A stretch of DNA of 64,000 nt from Oleiagrimonas sp964608595 (GTDB lineage: Bacteria > Pseudomonadota > Gammaproteobacteria > Xanthomonadales > Rhodanobacteraceae), in the NCBI GenBank assembly GCA_964608595.1, contig CAZSOU010000001.1, forward strand, positions 1 to 64,000, in the 5' to 3' direction. Numbering within the stretch: the first letter of the stretch is position 1; every line of letters starts with the position of its first letter. Shown piece by piece: positions 37,365-46,169 of this stretch. The translations under genes and the position numbers were made by a program. A model generated the notes under the pieces. The model ran no database searches and was not told the origin of the DNA. It was given only the letters and a program-made list of their open reading frames with translations.

Positions 37365-37386
37365 CCGGCCCCGCACCACGGGTTCC

Positions 37387-38619
37387 CTAATCCGTGTCGG
37401 GTGGTCGCACGTCGGGCAGAAAGATCGCGAGCAAACCGAGAAGCGGCAGAAACGCACACACCTGGTAGACAAATTCGATGCCGAAATGATCGGCCACCAG
37501 ACCCAGCACGGCGGCTCCGATACCGCCAAGCCCGAAGCTGAACCCGTAGAACATGCCCGACACCATGCCGATGCGATGGGTCAGCATGTCCTGCGCGTAC
37601 ACGATGATGGCCGGGAACGCCGACGCCAGAATCAGGCCGATCACCACGCTCAGGCCGACCGTGGCGGCAAGGCCGACATGCGGCAGAAGCAGCGTGAACG
37701 GCGCACAGCCGAGGATCGAAAACCAGATCACCCGCTTGCGCCCGAAACGATCCCCCAACGGGCCACCGATCAAGGTGCCGCCCGCAACCGCAAACAGGAA
37801 CACACCGAGCAGGTTGGCGGCCATGTGTGCGGTCAGACCGAACCGGTGCATCAGGTAAAACTCGTAATAACTGCTGATACTGGCCAGATAAAAGAACTTG
37901 GAGAACATCAACACCAGCAGCACGCCGATGGTTCGACGCACGACCTTGGCCGGATACGCCGGCACTTCGTCGACCGCACGCTTGCGCACCCGCTGGTTGA
38001 TGTGTTGGCTGTACCAGCGGCTGACTTGCAGCAATACCACGATGGCAAGCAGTGCCAGCAAACCAAACCAACCGACATGGGAGCGCCCCAGCTTGAGCAC
38101 GATGGCCGCTGCCAGAACCGGCCCCAGTGCCTGACCGAAATTGCCGCCAATCTGGAACATCGACTGTGCCAGACCGTAGCGCCCACCCGACGCCATCCGC
38201 GCCACACGCGCCGATTCGGGATGGAACACCGACGACCCGCAACCCACCAGTCCCACCGCCAGCAACAAAACCGGATAACTCGGCGCCACCGACAACAGCA
38301 GCAATCCACTGAGCGTGAAGCACATCCCCACCGGCAACGAAAACGGCAACGGATGCTTGTCGGTGACCATGCCGACCACCGGTTGCAACAGCGAGGCGGT
38401 CAACTGGAACGTCAGCGTGATGGCGCCGATCTGAAAAAAACCGAGATCGAACTCCCCTTTCAGCAGAGGGTAGATCGCGATGATCACCGACTGCATCATG
38501 TCGTTGAGAACATGCACGAAACTCACACCGCCCAATACCGCGAAAACCGTGCGACCACGTGATTTGGGCGACACGTCCCGGCCAGGCGACTGTTCGACGC
38601 GTGTTTGCATGCGACTCAT
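37387..38619 (-). CDS. fsr: MFS efflux transporter, fosmidomycin resistance (Fsr) type
   Basis: A 410-residue, 12-TM major facilitator protein very close to E. coli Fsr over its whole length: HVLNDMMQSVIIAIYPLL near the start, ITLTFQLTASLLQPVVG, GSSVFHPESARVARMASGG, LAQSMFQIGGNFGQALGP, FSKFFYLASISSYYEFYLM and the C-terminal FVYQVCAFLPLLGLLAIFLP. Fsr exports fosmidomycin; the natural substrate is unknown. The start lies only about 10 bp after a strong terminator-like hairpin, so expression may depend on read-through. ATG 38610 is an alternative start. Confidence 0.93.
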   Translation of the reverse strand: MSRMQTRVEQSPGRDVSPKSRGRTVFAVLGGVSFVHVLNDMMQSVIIAIYPLLKGEFDLGFFQIGAITLTFQLTASLLQPVVGMVTDKHPLPFSLPVGMCFTLSGLLLLSVAPSYPVLLLAVGLVGCGSSVFHPESARVARMASGGRYGLAQSMFQIGGNFGQALGPVLAAAIVLKLGRSHVGWFGLLALLAIVVLLQVSRWYSQHINQRVRKRAVDEVPAYPAKVVRRTIGVLLVLMFSKFFYLASISSYYEFYLMHRFGLTAHMAANLLGVFLFAVAGGTLIGGPLGDRFGRKRVIWFSILGCAPFTLLLPHVGLAATVGLSVVIGLILASAFPAIIVYAQDMLTHRIGMVSGMFYGFSFGLGGIGAAVLGLVADHFGIEFVYQVCAFLPLLGLLAIFLPDVRPPDTD

Positions 38620-38627
38620 CCATCAGG

Positions 38628-38682
38628 AAAAACGGGAAAGGGCCAGTGCAACGCTGCACCAGCCCTCCCGAAACGCATTATA
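38628..38682 (-). promoter_or_regulatory. -10 box followed by terminator-like hairpin ahead of fsr
   Basis: On the minus strand TATAAT (38682-38677) is followed at once by CGGGA, an 11-bp stem (38665-38655 with 38650-38640, two G-U pairs) around a GCGT loop, TCCCG, and then five T (38632-38628). The fsr start is 9 bp further on. It may terminate the Bax-inhibitor transcript or act as an attenuator for fsr. Confidence 0.65.
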
Positions 38683-38691
38683 CGCCGTTTG

Positions 38692-39510
38692 TCAGCGGCG
38701 CAGTTTGGACAACAGACGCAGGATTTCCAGATACAGCCACACCAGAGTGACCATCAACGCAAAGGCGCCGTACCATTCCATGTACTTGGGCGCACCGCGC
38801 GCCGAACCCTGATCGATCATGTCGAAATCAAGCGCCAGATTCATGGCCGCCAGACCGACCACCAGCAGGCTGAAGCCGATACCCAGCATGCCTGTTTCAT
38901 GAATGAAAGGAATGTCCGCGCTGGTGAAGGCACGCAGTCCGATGTCCACCACGTACAACAATGCGATGGCCGCCGTCCCCGCCACGACACAGGTGCGGAA
39001 CCGGTCGGTCACGCGAATCCAGCCCGCGCGATATGCCAGCAGCATCACCGCCATGACCGCACCCGTCAGCATGACCGCCTGCAAGACGATGCCGGGAAAA
39101 CGCAGATTCATGAAACCCGAGAAGCCGCCCAGCACGAAGCCTTCGGCCAGTGCATACATCGGAGCGGTGATGCCGGTCCAGCGCGGCTTGAAAACGGACA
39201 CCATCGCAAGGATGAACCCGACGATGAGACCTCCCCACAGCAACACCGAAATCGAGCTCATGGCCTGTGCGGCGGCCTGGGCCTGAATCATTGCCGGACT
39301 GACGCCCACGCCGGCGTTCACGTTTTGCAGGGCGTCGGCAAATGCCGTGGAAAAGCGATGCCACGTCCAGCCGCCGGTAAGAACCGCCAGCACCAGCAAC
39401 AAGGCGGTCTTGCTGACGGTGCCATTGATGGTCATGCGTTCCTGGACGCCGCCGGTGGCATGGGCGCTCTGGAAAGCGTCGTTGTTGAGAACGGGATTGG
39501 TCGATTGCAC
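38692..39510 (-). CDS. Bax inhibitor-1/YccA family membrane protein
   Basis: A 272-residue, seven-TM protein of the Bax1-I_2 type. It begins with the family N-terminus STNPVLNNDAF, then RMTINGTVSKTALLLVLAVL, YALAEGFVLGGFSGFMN near the middle, and ends with DMIDQGSARGAPKYMEWYGA and LVWLYLEILRLL. Relatives modulate membrane proteases such as FtsH or act as pH-gated cation leaks; the role here is unknown. The start is GTG at 39510, preceded by AGCAGGAA; upstream ATG use would add a non-family extension. Confidence 0.88.
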   Translation of the reverse strand: MQSTNPVLNNDAFQSAHATGGVQERMTINGTVSKTALLLVLAVLTGGWTWHRFSTAFADALQNVNAGVGVSPAMIQAQAAAQAMSSISVLLWGGLIVGFILAMVSVFKPRWTGITAPMYALAEGFVLGGFSGFMNLRFPGIVLQAVMLTGAVMAVMLLAYRAGWIRVTDRFRTCVVAGTAAIALLYVVDIGLRAFTSADIPFIHETGMLGIGFSLLVVGLAAMNLALDFDMIDQGSARGAPKYMEWYGAFALMVTLVWLYLEILRLLSKLRR

Positions 39511-39668
39511 GTCGTGTTCCTGCTTGAATGGAAAACCGGCTCCTGCACGACCGCGTCCGTGGTACAGGCGCACCACGGACGCGATCAATCCTTGCTGTCG
39601 CCTGCGTCGACGCCGTCAATGCACCGGCAGCAAACGAGGATTCCTCAAATGGTAACAGCCCGCCCGGT

Positions 39669-40280
39669 TCAACGGGATGTCAGGTCGTTTTTCAACCAGT
39701 CCCTGGTGGCGTCATCCGGACGGCCCAGCCAGGTGAATTCGGCCTGATCACTGATACCGGCATCCGCACCGGGAGACGGGTCGTTCACGAGCACGCCCTG
39801 CATGCCGTGGTTTTCGTCATCGTAAAGCAGCACGATTTTCTGACTGGGGCAGTCATGCGGCTTGCAAGCCTGGGCTTCCAGCAGCGATTTGCCGTCGACC
39901 ACCACTCGTTTGGCCGGCGTGGACGTGCCACCTTTGCTGATCCACGACGGCAACTTGTCGGCGCCATCCATGGAAGCGAACGCCACCGCGAAATCCGGTT
40001 GCTGCATCAAGTCGTGCAGATACTGTCGGCTCGGCTCGCTGCCGGTCACTTCCATCCCGCCGCTGTCCTGCGTGGTAGCGGTCGCCGCCGGCGTGGAAAC
40101 GGCAGCCTTTTGCGCCGGGTCCCGCGGGCCGTGTTCGACTGCCGTACTGGCCGCCACGGCGGCGCTCGATGCCGAATGCTCACCCCCTTGCTGACCGGAT
40201 TGTCCGGAACACGCTGCCAGCGCGGTCGCGGCCAATGCCATGACGATCATGCCGGACAGGGTCTTGGCTTGTTTTCCCAT
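39669..40280 (-). CDS. Lipoprotein with Ivy-type lysozyme inhibitor domain
   Basis: The 203-residue protein has a lipoprotein signal with lipobox LAAC (Cys at about residue 24). An Ala/Ser/Thr-rich linker of about 60 residues follows, then a domain resembling inhibitor of vertebrate lysozyme: LHDLMQQPDFAVAFASM, PSWISKGGTSTPAKRVVVDG and the hallmark CKPHDC loop that plugs the lysozyme active site. Classical Ivy is a soluble periplasmic protein; this one is predicted to be lipid-anchored. Probable role: protection of peptidoglycan against lysozyme or its own lytic transglycosylases. Confidence 0.85.
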   Translation of the reverse strand: MGKQAKTLSGMIVMALAATALAACSGQSGQQGGEHSASSAAVAASTAVEHGPRDPAQKAAVSTPAATATTQDSGGMEVTGSEPSRQYLHDLMQQPDFAVAFASMDGADKLPSWISKGGTSTPAKRVVVDGKSLLEAQACKPHDCPSQKIVLLYDDENHGMQGVLVNDPSPGADAGISDQAEFTWLGRPDDATRDWLKNDLTSR

Positions 40281-40378
40281 CGATGGTCTCCCTCAACAAG
40301 TGTGCGCCAACGGTAGCGCCCGCAAACTGAATGAACGGCAAGGATGTGGAGCAAACGTCAAGACCGCAGCCGACATCA

Positions 40379-41116
40379 TCACCGTGCTTTTTTCACATGC
40401 AACAACTGGATGTCGAAAATCAGTGCTTCATTGGGGCCGATACGCGGCAGCTCACCCCGCACACCGTAGGCCTGAGCCGGCGGAATGAAGACCTTCCAGC
40501 GCGCGCCCTCGTGCATGCGCGGCAACACATCGCGCCAGCCCGGCAGCATCTTCTCCACGGCATAGGTGACCGGCTTGCCGTGCGCCCAGGAACTGTCGAA
40601 TTCCATGCCATTGATAAGCGAGCCGCGATAATTGATGACCACGACGCTGTTTTTCCCGGGCATCGCGCCCTGCCCCTTCTCAAGCACTTTGTACTGCACC
40701 CCCGACGGCAACGTCACGACACCTGATTTTTTCGCGTTTTCGCGCATGAACTCGGCACTTTTGCTGGCGTTGCTGCGCGCCAACTTGCGAAACGACGCCA
40801 ACGCGCGTTGATGCATCTGCTGCCCCAGCGTGTGCAGTTGTTCGCGCATGGTGTGCGCGGGGACGCGGGGAGAGTGATGTTCGTAGGCATCCTTGACGGC
40901 CTGCACCAGCGTGGCGATGTCCACCGCCGGATCGCCATCGGCGAATTCGCTGCCGAAGCGGTAACCGATGGCGTACGACACATCGTGACGGTTGAGCTCC
41001 GACGTCTGCTTCACCTTGGCGTTGCTGTCTCGTTTGGTATTCCCGGTAGTCGCCTGCCCGGCCAACGCCAGGGTCGGACACGCAACACACAACAACAATG
41101 TGATGGCAGCTTTCAT
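40379..41116 (-). CDS. FKBP-type peptidyl-prolyl cis-trans isomerase (FkpA/Mip-like)
   Basis: A 245-residue exported isomerase: signal peptide AAITLLLCVACPTLALA, a helical N-terminal dimerisation part (DVSYAIGYRFGSEFADGD, MREQLHTLGQQMHQ) and a C-terminal FKBP domain. The FKBP domain shows VQYKVLEKGQG, VVVINYRGSLINGMEFDSS, LPGWRDVLPRMHEGARWKVF, IPPAQAYG and IFDIQLL. Predicted periplasmic folding helper. Start ATG 41116 marks the signal peptide. Confidence 0.92.
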   Translation of the reverse strand: MKAAITLLLCVACPTLALAGQATTGNTKRDSNAKVKQTSELNRHDVSYAIGYRFGSEFADGDPAVDIATLVQAVKDAYEHHSPRVPAHTMREQLHTLGQQMHQRALASFRKLARSNASKSAEFMRENAKKSGVVTLPSGVQYKVLEKGQGAMPGKNSVVVINYRGSLINGMEFDSSWAHGKPVTYAVEKMLPGWRDVLPRMHEGARWKVFIPPAQAYGVRGELPRIGPNEALIFDIQLLHVKKAR

Positions 41117-41228
41117 TCCTGACACGGTTTCATGACTCGAATGTGCTTGCAAACATGAGAGCACCAGAGGCGGCAAAAGGTTCCCGGCTGATACCATGGC
41201 GCCGATACCCTCAATGGAGTTGCAACCC

Positions 41229-42011
41229 ATGGCCTACCGCAACATCGAGGTCGCCAACCGCGGCGCCGTTCGCACCATCACCGTCAACCGGCCGGACAAG
41301 CTGAATGCGCTCGACCGCGCCACCCTGAACGAGCTGACCATCGCCTTTCAGCAAGCCGGCCTCGATGACGCCGTACGCGCGGTCGTGCTGACCGGCGCCG
41401 GTGACAAGGCCTTCGTGGCAGGCGCGGATATTGCCGAAATGAACGGTTACACGCCAGTCCAGGCACAAGGCTTTTCGGAAACCGGACAGCGACTGATGTT
41501 GACCATCGAGCGTCTGGGCAAGCCGGTCATCGCCCGCATACCCGGCTTTGCGCTCGGCGGCGGCATGGAACTGGCCATGGCCTGTCACCTGCGCATTGCC
41601 AGCGAAAAAGCCAGATTCGGTCAACCCGAAATCAGTCTCGGTCTGATTCCGGGTTTCGGCGGCACGCAACGCCTGGTACGCCTCGCCGGGCGTACCGCCG
41701 CTCTGGAACTGCTGCTGACCGGCGCGCCGATCAAAGCCGCTCGTGCCGCCGAATTGGGCATCGTCAATCGCGTGGTGGCAGTCGATCAACTGGACGAAAC
41801 CGTCGACGCCCTGGCCGATCAATTGGCAGCCGCCGCCCCGTTGGCCGCGGCCGGGATTCTGGATGCCGTGTTGAATGGCGGCGAATGCAGCATCGACCAG
41901 GGCTTGCACTACGAGTCACGCAATTTCGCGCTGGCGTTTTCCACCGAAGACATGCAGGAAGGCACCACGGCCTTTCTGGAAAAGCGCAAGCCCGAATTCA
42001 AGGGCGTTTGA
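41229..42011 (+). CDS. Enoyl-CoA hydratase/isomerase family protein
   Basis: A 260-residue crotonase. Oxyanion-hole and first Glu region IPGFALGGGMELAMACHLRIAS, second Glu region ARFGQPEISLGLIPGFGGTQRL: both catalytic glutamates of short-chain enoyl-CoA hydratase are present. N-terminal NRPDKLNALD and FVAGADIAEM are standard. Likely hydrates 2-enoyl-CoA in beta-oxidation, alongside fadD in the window. RBS GGAG 10 bases before ATG 41229. Confidence 0.92.
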   Translation: MAYRNIEVANRGAVRTITVNRPDKLNALDRATLNELTIAFQQAGLDDAVRAVVLTGAGDKAFVAGADIAEMNGYTPVQAQGFSETGQRLMLTIERLGKPVIARIPGFALGGGMELAMACHLRIASEKARFGQPEISLGLIPGFGGTQRLVRLAGRTAALELLLTGAPIKAARAAELGIVNRVVAVDQLDETVDALADQLAAAAPLAAAGILDAVLNGGECSIDQGLHYESRNFALAFSTEDMQEGTTAFLEKRKPEFKGV

Positions 42012-42048
42012 CAGCTTTTCCCTGCCCGCATGTGCGGCCGGTGCGAGA

Positions 42049-43236
42049 TCACGCCACCTCGCCGGCCGCACGACCCGACGCCCAGGCCCACTGGAAGTTG
42101 TAGCCGCCCAACCAGCCGGTGACATCGACCACTTCGCCGATGAAAAACAATCCGGGCACGAGCTTCGACGCCATGGTGCGCGAGGAAAGGCCGTCGGTAT
42201 CGACGCCACCCAGTGTGACCTCGGCGGTACGGTAGCCTTCGGTTCCGCTGGCAATCATGGGCCATTCGTGCAAGCGGCTTTCGATGCCGTGCAATTCGGC
42301 ATCCGGGTACTGTCGCATGGGTCGCGACCCGAGCCAGCCATCGCAAAGCCGTTGCGCGAGGCGTTTGGGCACGATGCCCGCCAACACGTTTTTCAATGAC
42401 GTATCGGGGTGCATCCGGCGCTGAGCCGACAGCCAACCGGGTTCCAGCGTCGGCGCCAGATCCACGCGCAACGTTTCCCCCGGTTGCCAGTACGACGAAA
42501 TCTGCAGCACCGACGGGCCGCTGATGCCGCGGTGCGTGAACAGAAAACCCGCGCGAAACGATTGTCCGCCTGCACGCGTTTCCACCAGCGGCAGGCCGAC
42601 CCCCGCCAGATCCGCGTGCTGAGCCAGATGTTTGCCGCTCATGGTCAACGGCACCAAGCCTGCGCGCGTGGGCCGCACGGCATGACCGAATTGCTGCGCC
42701 AGCGCGTAACCGAACCCGGTCGCACCCATGCGCGGAATCGACAAACCGCCGGTCGCCACCACCAGTGACGCGGCTCGCATCTCGCCGCGCGAGGTCCCGA
42801 GAACAAAACCGTCATCGCACGGGTCGACCGTTTGCACCTGACAGGAAACCTCCACCTGCACCTGCGCCGCGGCGCACTCGTCCAGCAGCATGCGCACGAT
42901 CAGCTTGGACGATTCATCGCAAAAAAGCTGCCCCGGTTCCTTCTCGTGCCAGGCGATGCCGTGGTTGTCCACCATGGCGATGAAATCCCACGGTGTGTAA
43001 CGCGCCAATGCCGATTTGGCAAAATGCGGATTCGACGACAGGTATTGATCCGGTGTCACACCCAGATTGGTGAAATTGCAGCGCCCGCCACCGGACATCA
43101 GGATTTTCTTGCCGACCCGGTTGGCATGCTCGACGACACATACGCGCCGCCCGCGCCGCCCGGCCGTGATGGCACACATCAGACCGGCCGCGCCGCCGCC
43201 GATGATCAGTACATCCCAGGCCACACCGTCAGCCAT
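42049..43236 (-). CDS. FAD-dependent oxidoreductase, HI0933/YhiN family
   Basis: A 395-residue flavoprotein of the BaiN/HI0933 family: FAD-binding DVLIIGGGAAGLMCAITAGRR at the N-terminus, KKILMSGGGRCNFTN, ATGGLSIPRMGATGFGY, FLFTHRGISGPSVLQIS, and the C-terminal FAD motif FFIGEVVDVTGWLGGYNFQWAW. Biological function is poorly defined; some members reduce flavins or bile-acid derivatives. Its start overlaps the end of the DUF1684 gene by 8 bases, so the two are probably one operon. Confidence 0.9.
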   Translation of the reverse strand: MADGVAWDVLIIGGGAAGLMCAITAGRRGRRVCVVEHANRVGKKILMSGGGRCNFTNLGVTPDQYLSSNPHFAKSALARYTPWDFIAMVDNHGIAWHEKEPGQLFCDESSKLIVRMLLDECAAAQVQVEVSCQVQTVDPCDDGFVLGTSRGEMRAASLVVATGGLSIPRMGATGFGYALAQQFGHAVRPTRAGLVPLTMSGKHLAQHADLAGVGLPLVETRAGGQSFRAGFLFTHRGISGPSVLQISSYWQPGETLRVDLAPTLEPGWLSAQRRMHPDTSLKNVLAGIVPKRLAQRLCDGWLGSRPMRQYPDAELHGIESRLHEWPMIASGTEGYRTAEVTLGGVDTDGLSSRTMASKLVPGLFFIGEVVDVTGWLGGYNFQWAWASGRAAGEVA

Positions 43237-44068
43237 CGGCGCGATAAGCCTTCTCCCCGGCCGTCACCCGCAACGCCAGACGGTTTTCCGGCGGCGCCAT
43301 GGGGCAGGTGGCAAACGCGGTGAACACGCATGGCGGGTTGTACGCCTTGTTGAAATCGAGCACCACGCGGCCGTCACGCGGCTCCCCGGTGTAGAGGAAC
43401 CTTGCCGCGCCGTAGGTTTCCCTGCCGCTGGTCTGGTCGGCGAAAACCAGAAAATATTGTTTGTCCTCGGGTGATTCGATCACCGGCAGAAGCTCGCATC
43501 GCTCGCCGTCACGTTCGAACACCGCATGACCCGCGACAGGATGACTTTCGATGGTGCCGATGGCGGTCCCCATCTCCAGCACCTCGCCGGCCGCCGCCGG
43601 TCGCCATTCGGCGTCGATGCACCAGGTCGGGTCGATCGGGAAATAATCCAGGCCCTTGAATTGCTCACGCGTCGCGGCGTGGGCATCCTTGATACGCAAA
43701 CCGACCCGGTCACCGCGCCTGACCAGAAAAAAGCTGATGTCGCCCGCACTGACGATCGTCGGTTCCGGCTGATCATCGTCAAGCAATGTCGCGCGTTGTT
43801 GCAGCTTGTCGTCGATACGAGCTTCACTGCTCTCGACAAGCTCGATCGTGACCTCGCCGTTTTCACCCATGCAAACCGTACCGAAATGTGCCGGCAGCCC
43901 CGCCACGACAATGGCGTTGTCGGCGGCGCTGCCGATGGTGTTGTCACCCGGCTCCAGCCACGGCAGGCCGACCAGTGTCAGCCAGCCGTCCGGTGCAGTG
44001 AGGCGCTTGAGACGTCGGTCACGCCAGCGTTCGATGTCGGCGTCGAGGGATGCGGTGGTATGAGACAT
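43229..44068 (-). CDS. DUF1684 domain protein
   Basis: A 279-residue protein of the DUF1684 family: N-terminal WRDRRLKRLTAPDGWLTLVG, a middle with FFLVRRGDRVGLRIKDAHA, and the C-terminal signature GRVVLDFNKAYNPPCVFTAF followed by CPMAPPENRL. No enzymatic activity is established for the family. It overlaps the next gene (YhiN-type) by 8 bp. Start 44068 gives MSHTTASLD; further upstream the frame runs into repeat element copy B. Confidence 0.87.
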   Translation of the reverse strand: MSHTTASLDADIERWRDRRLKRLTAPDGWLTLVGLPWLEPGDNTIGSAADNAIVVAGLPAHFGTVCMGENGEVTIELVESSEARIDDKLQQRATLLDDDQPEPTIVSAGDISFFLVRRGDRVGLRIKDAHAATREQFKGLDYFPIDPTWCIDAEWRPAAAGEVLEMGTAIGTIESHPVAGHAVFERDGERCELLPVIESPEDKQYFLVFADQTSGRETYGAARFLYTGEPRDGRVVLDFNKAYNPPCVFTAFATCPMAPPENRLALRVTAGEKAYRADG

Positions 44069-44127
44069 GGCGAATCGTGCATGGAACGGAATGCACCAAT
44101 CTATCGCAGCGACACATGCTTTGTGTA

Positions 44128-44208
44128 GGGAACCTCGAAAAACCACGGATCATCGGAGTTTCCTGTGGGAGGGGTAGCTCCACGGTGCAACGGTTTTTCG
44201 ACGCTCCC
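44128..44208 (+). mobile_element. Palindromic MITE-like element, copy B (internally deleted)
   Basis: An 81-bp version with the same inverted ends (GGGAACCTCGAAAAACC and CGGTTTTTCGACGCTCCC). It keeps the left segment to GTGGGAGGGG and the right segment from AGCTCCA, and lacks about 60 bp of the centre found in copies A and C. Flanks TGTA (44124-44127) and TGCA (44209-44212) look like a target duplication with one change. A REP-like stretch AAGCGCATCTC follows. Confidence 0.7.
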
Positions 44209-44254
44209 TGCAGAAGCGCATCTCTCACAGTGGGATAAAGAATGTTGGCGACTA

Positions 44255-46084
44255 TCAACGGCCGCGCAGGAACAGGCGATCCAGTTCGTCCAGGCGCAGC
44301 TGCACCCAGGTGGGACGGCCGTGGTTGCATTGGCCGGAGCGCTCGGTGGCTTCCATGTCGCGCAGCAGGGCATTCATCTCCGGAATGGTCAAGCGGCGAC
44401 CGGCACGTACCGAACCGTGGCAGGCCATGGTCGAAAGCAATTCGTTTTCCAGTTCTTCCAGACGTCGCGAATGGCCATGTTCGGCAAGCTCCGCCAACAC
44501 ATCACGGGCGAGTTCGCTGGCATCCGCGCCTTCCAGCAACGACGGAATACGCCGGATCACGACCGAGGACGGGCCACTGCGCGACAACTCCATGCCCCAC
44601 TCGCCCAGAGCATCGGCATATTCCTCGGCGGCGGCGGCCTCGCGGCTGGACACGGAAACCGTCAGCGGCACCAGCAGCATCTGCGAGCGCAGGTTGCACG
44701 AATCGCGCCCCGCCTTGATGCGCTCGTAGGTGATGCGCTCGTGCGCCGCATGCATGTCCACCAGAATGAGCCCATGAGCATTTTCGGCCAGAATGTAGAT
44801 GCTTTTCAGTTGTGCGAGTGCATAACCCAGGGGCGGCACTTCGCCATCATCCGCGGCGGCTTCCGCGGCGGATGCGACGGCCGTCGGTTGCCCCGTCAGG
44901 GCCGCGTATTCGCCCAGGGGTGCGTCACGCACGCCCAGCGACAACGCTTTTTGCGGTTGCCAGGCGCCGCCACGGCTGCCGCCCCCGTGACCACCCCGCG
45001 CCGGCATGCCCGGCGGCTCGGGCGCCGTCGGCGCGCGCAGCCCTTCGGGCAGTTTGCCTGCCGGCAACGAGGTGACACTGCCGGCGCGGGTATCGGCCAG
45101 CGCCTCATGCAGATTGCGGAACAAAAAGTCGTGCACCAGGCGCTGCTCGCGGAAGCGCACCTCATGCTTGGCCGGATGCACGTTGACGTCCACACCGGCC
45201 GGATCCAGTTCCAGAAACAGCGCAAACACGGCATGCCGGCCGTGATACAAGACGTCGGCATAAGCCTGGCGCACGGCATGTGCCACCACGCGGTCACGCA
45301 CCATGCGTCCGTTGACGAAGAAGTATTGCTGATCGGCCTGAGCGCGCGACGCAGTCGGCAAGCCGACCCAGCCGGACAAGCGCATCCCGGCGCCTTCCTG
45401 TTCCACACGCAGACTGCGTTCGGGAAATTCCGACCCCAGCACTTCGGCCACCCGCGCCAAGGCGGATGCCTGATCGCGCGCCGCCTTGTACAGACGCAAT
45501 GGCTTGCCGTTGTGGCTGAGCCGAAATTCGACGTCGGCGTACGCCAGCGCCAATGTCTTGACGAGGTCGTCGATGTGGCTCATCTCGGTGCGTTCGGTGC
45601 GCAGGAACTTGCGCCGCGCCGGAACGTTGTAGAACAGGTCGCGCACTTCGATGCTGGTACCCGGCGGATGTTGCGCCGGACACGGTTCGCCGATGCCGTG
45701 GGTGCCGGTCTCGATACGCATGGCCATCTCGCTGCCAGCCGGCCGCGATGTCAGTGTAAAGCGCGACACCGACGACACCGACGCCAGCGCCTCACCGCGA
45801 AACCCCATGGTGGCGACGTGTTCCAGATCATCGAAACTGGCGATCTTGCTGGTCGCATGCGCCGCGACCGCCAACGGCAATTCGGCCGCGTCGATGCCCT
45901 TGCCGTTGTCGCGCACACGCATCAGCCGCGCACCGCCGGCTTCGATATCGACTTCGATGCGCGTTGCCCCGGCATCCAGGCTGTTTTCCACCAGTTCCTT
46001 GACCACCGAGGCCGGCCGCTCGATGACCTCGCCGGCGGCGATCTGGTTGACCAGTTCGGTGGGAAGCGGACGAATGCAGGCCAT
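44255..46084 (-). CDS. mutL: DNA mismatch repair protein MutL (endonuclease type)
   Basis: A 609-residue MutL. The N-terminal GHKL ATPase has IAAGEVIERPASVVKELVEN, LDAGATRIEVDI, RDNGKGIDAAEL and MGFRGEALASVSSV. After a Pro/Gly-rich linker, the C-terminal domain holds VDMHAAHERITYERI, matching the DQHA(X)2E(X)4E metal site with Met for Gln. This implies a nicking MutL, as in bacteria without MutH-directed repair. The ATG at 46084 follows GAAGG. Precedes no obvious partner; amiC lies upstream on the same strand, an order also seen in other proteobacteria. Confidence 0.96.
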   Translation of the reverse strand: MACIRPLPTELVNQIAAGEVIERPASVVKELVENSLDAGATRIEVDIEAGGARLMRVRDNGKGIDAAELPLAVAAHATSKIASFDDLEHVATMGFRGEALASVSSVSRFTLTSRPAGSEMAMRIETGTHGIGEPCPAQHPPGTSIEVRDLFYNVPARRKFLRTERTEMSHIDDLVKTLALAYADVEFRLSHNGKPLRLYKAARDQASALARVAEVLGSEFPERSLRVEQEGAGMRLSGWVGLPTASRAQADQQYFFVNGRMVRDRVVAHAVRQAYADVLYHGRHAVFALFLELDPAGVDVNVHPAKHEVRFREQRLVHDFLFRNLHEALADTRAGSVTSLPAGKLPEGLRAPTAPEPPGMPARGGHGGGSRGGAWQPQKALSLGVRDAPLGEYAALTGQPTAVASAAEAAADDGEVPPLGYALAQLKSIYILAENAHGLILVDMHAAHERITYERIKAGRDSCNLRSQMLLVPLTVSVSSREAAAAEEYADALGEWGMELSRSGPSSVVIRRIPSLLEGADASELARDVLAELAEHGHSRRLEELENELLSTMACHGSVRAGRRLTIPEMNALLRDMEATERSGQCNHGRPTWVQLRLDELDRLFLRGR

Positions 46085-46169
46085 GGCGCACCTTCGGAAA
46101 ACAAGGTGCACAGGATACGCGAGTGCGTCACGACATGCCCGTCGCCACGACGCGGGCCCGGGGACCGGT

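Noticed and set aside
44050..44238. Short open frames crossing the repeat copies, which share peptide pieces such as NLEKPRI
   Set aside because: The shared peptides come from the repeated DNA itself; frames differ among copies and have no coding signal.
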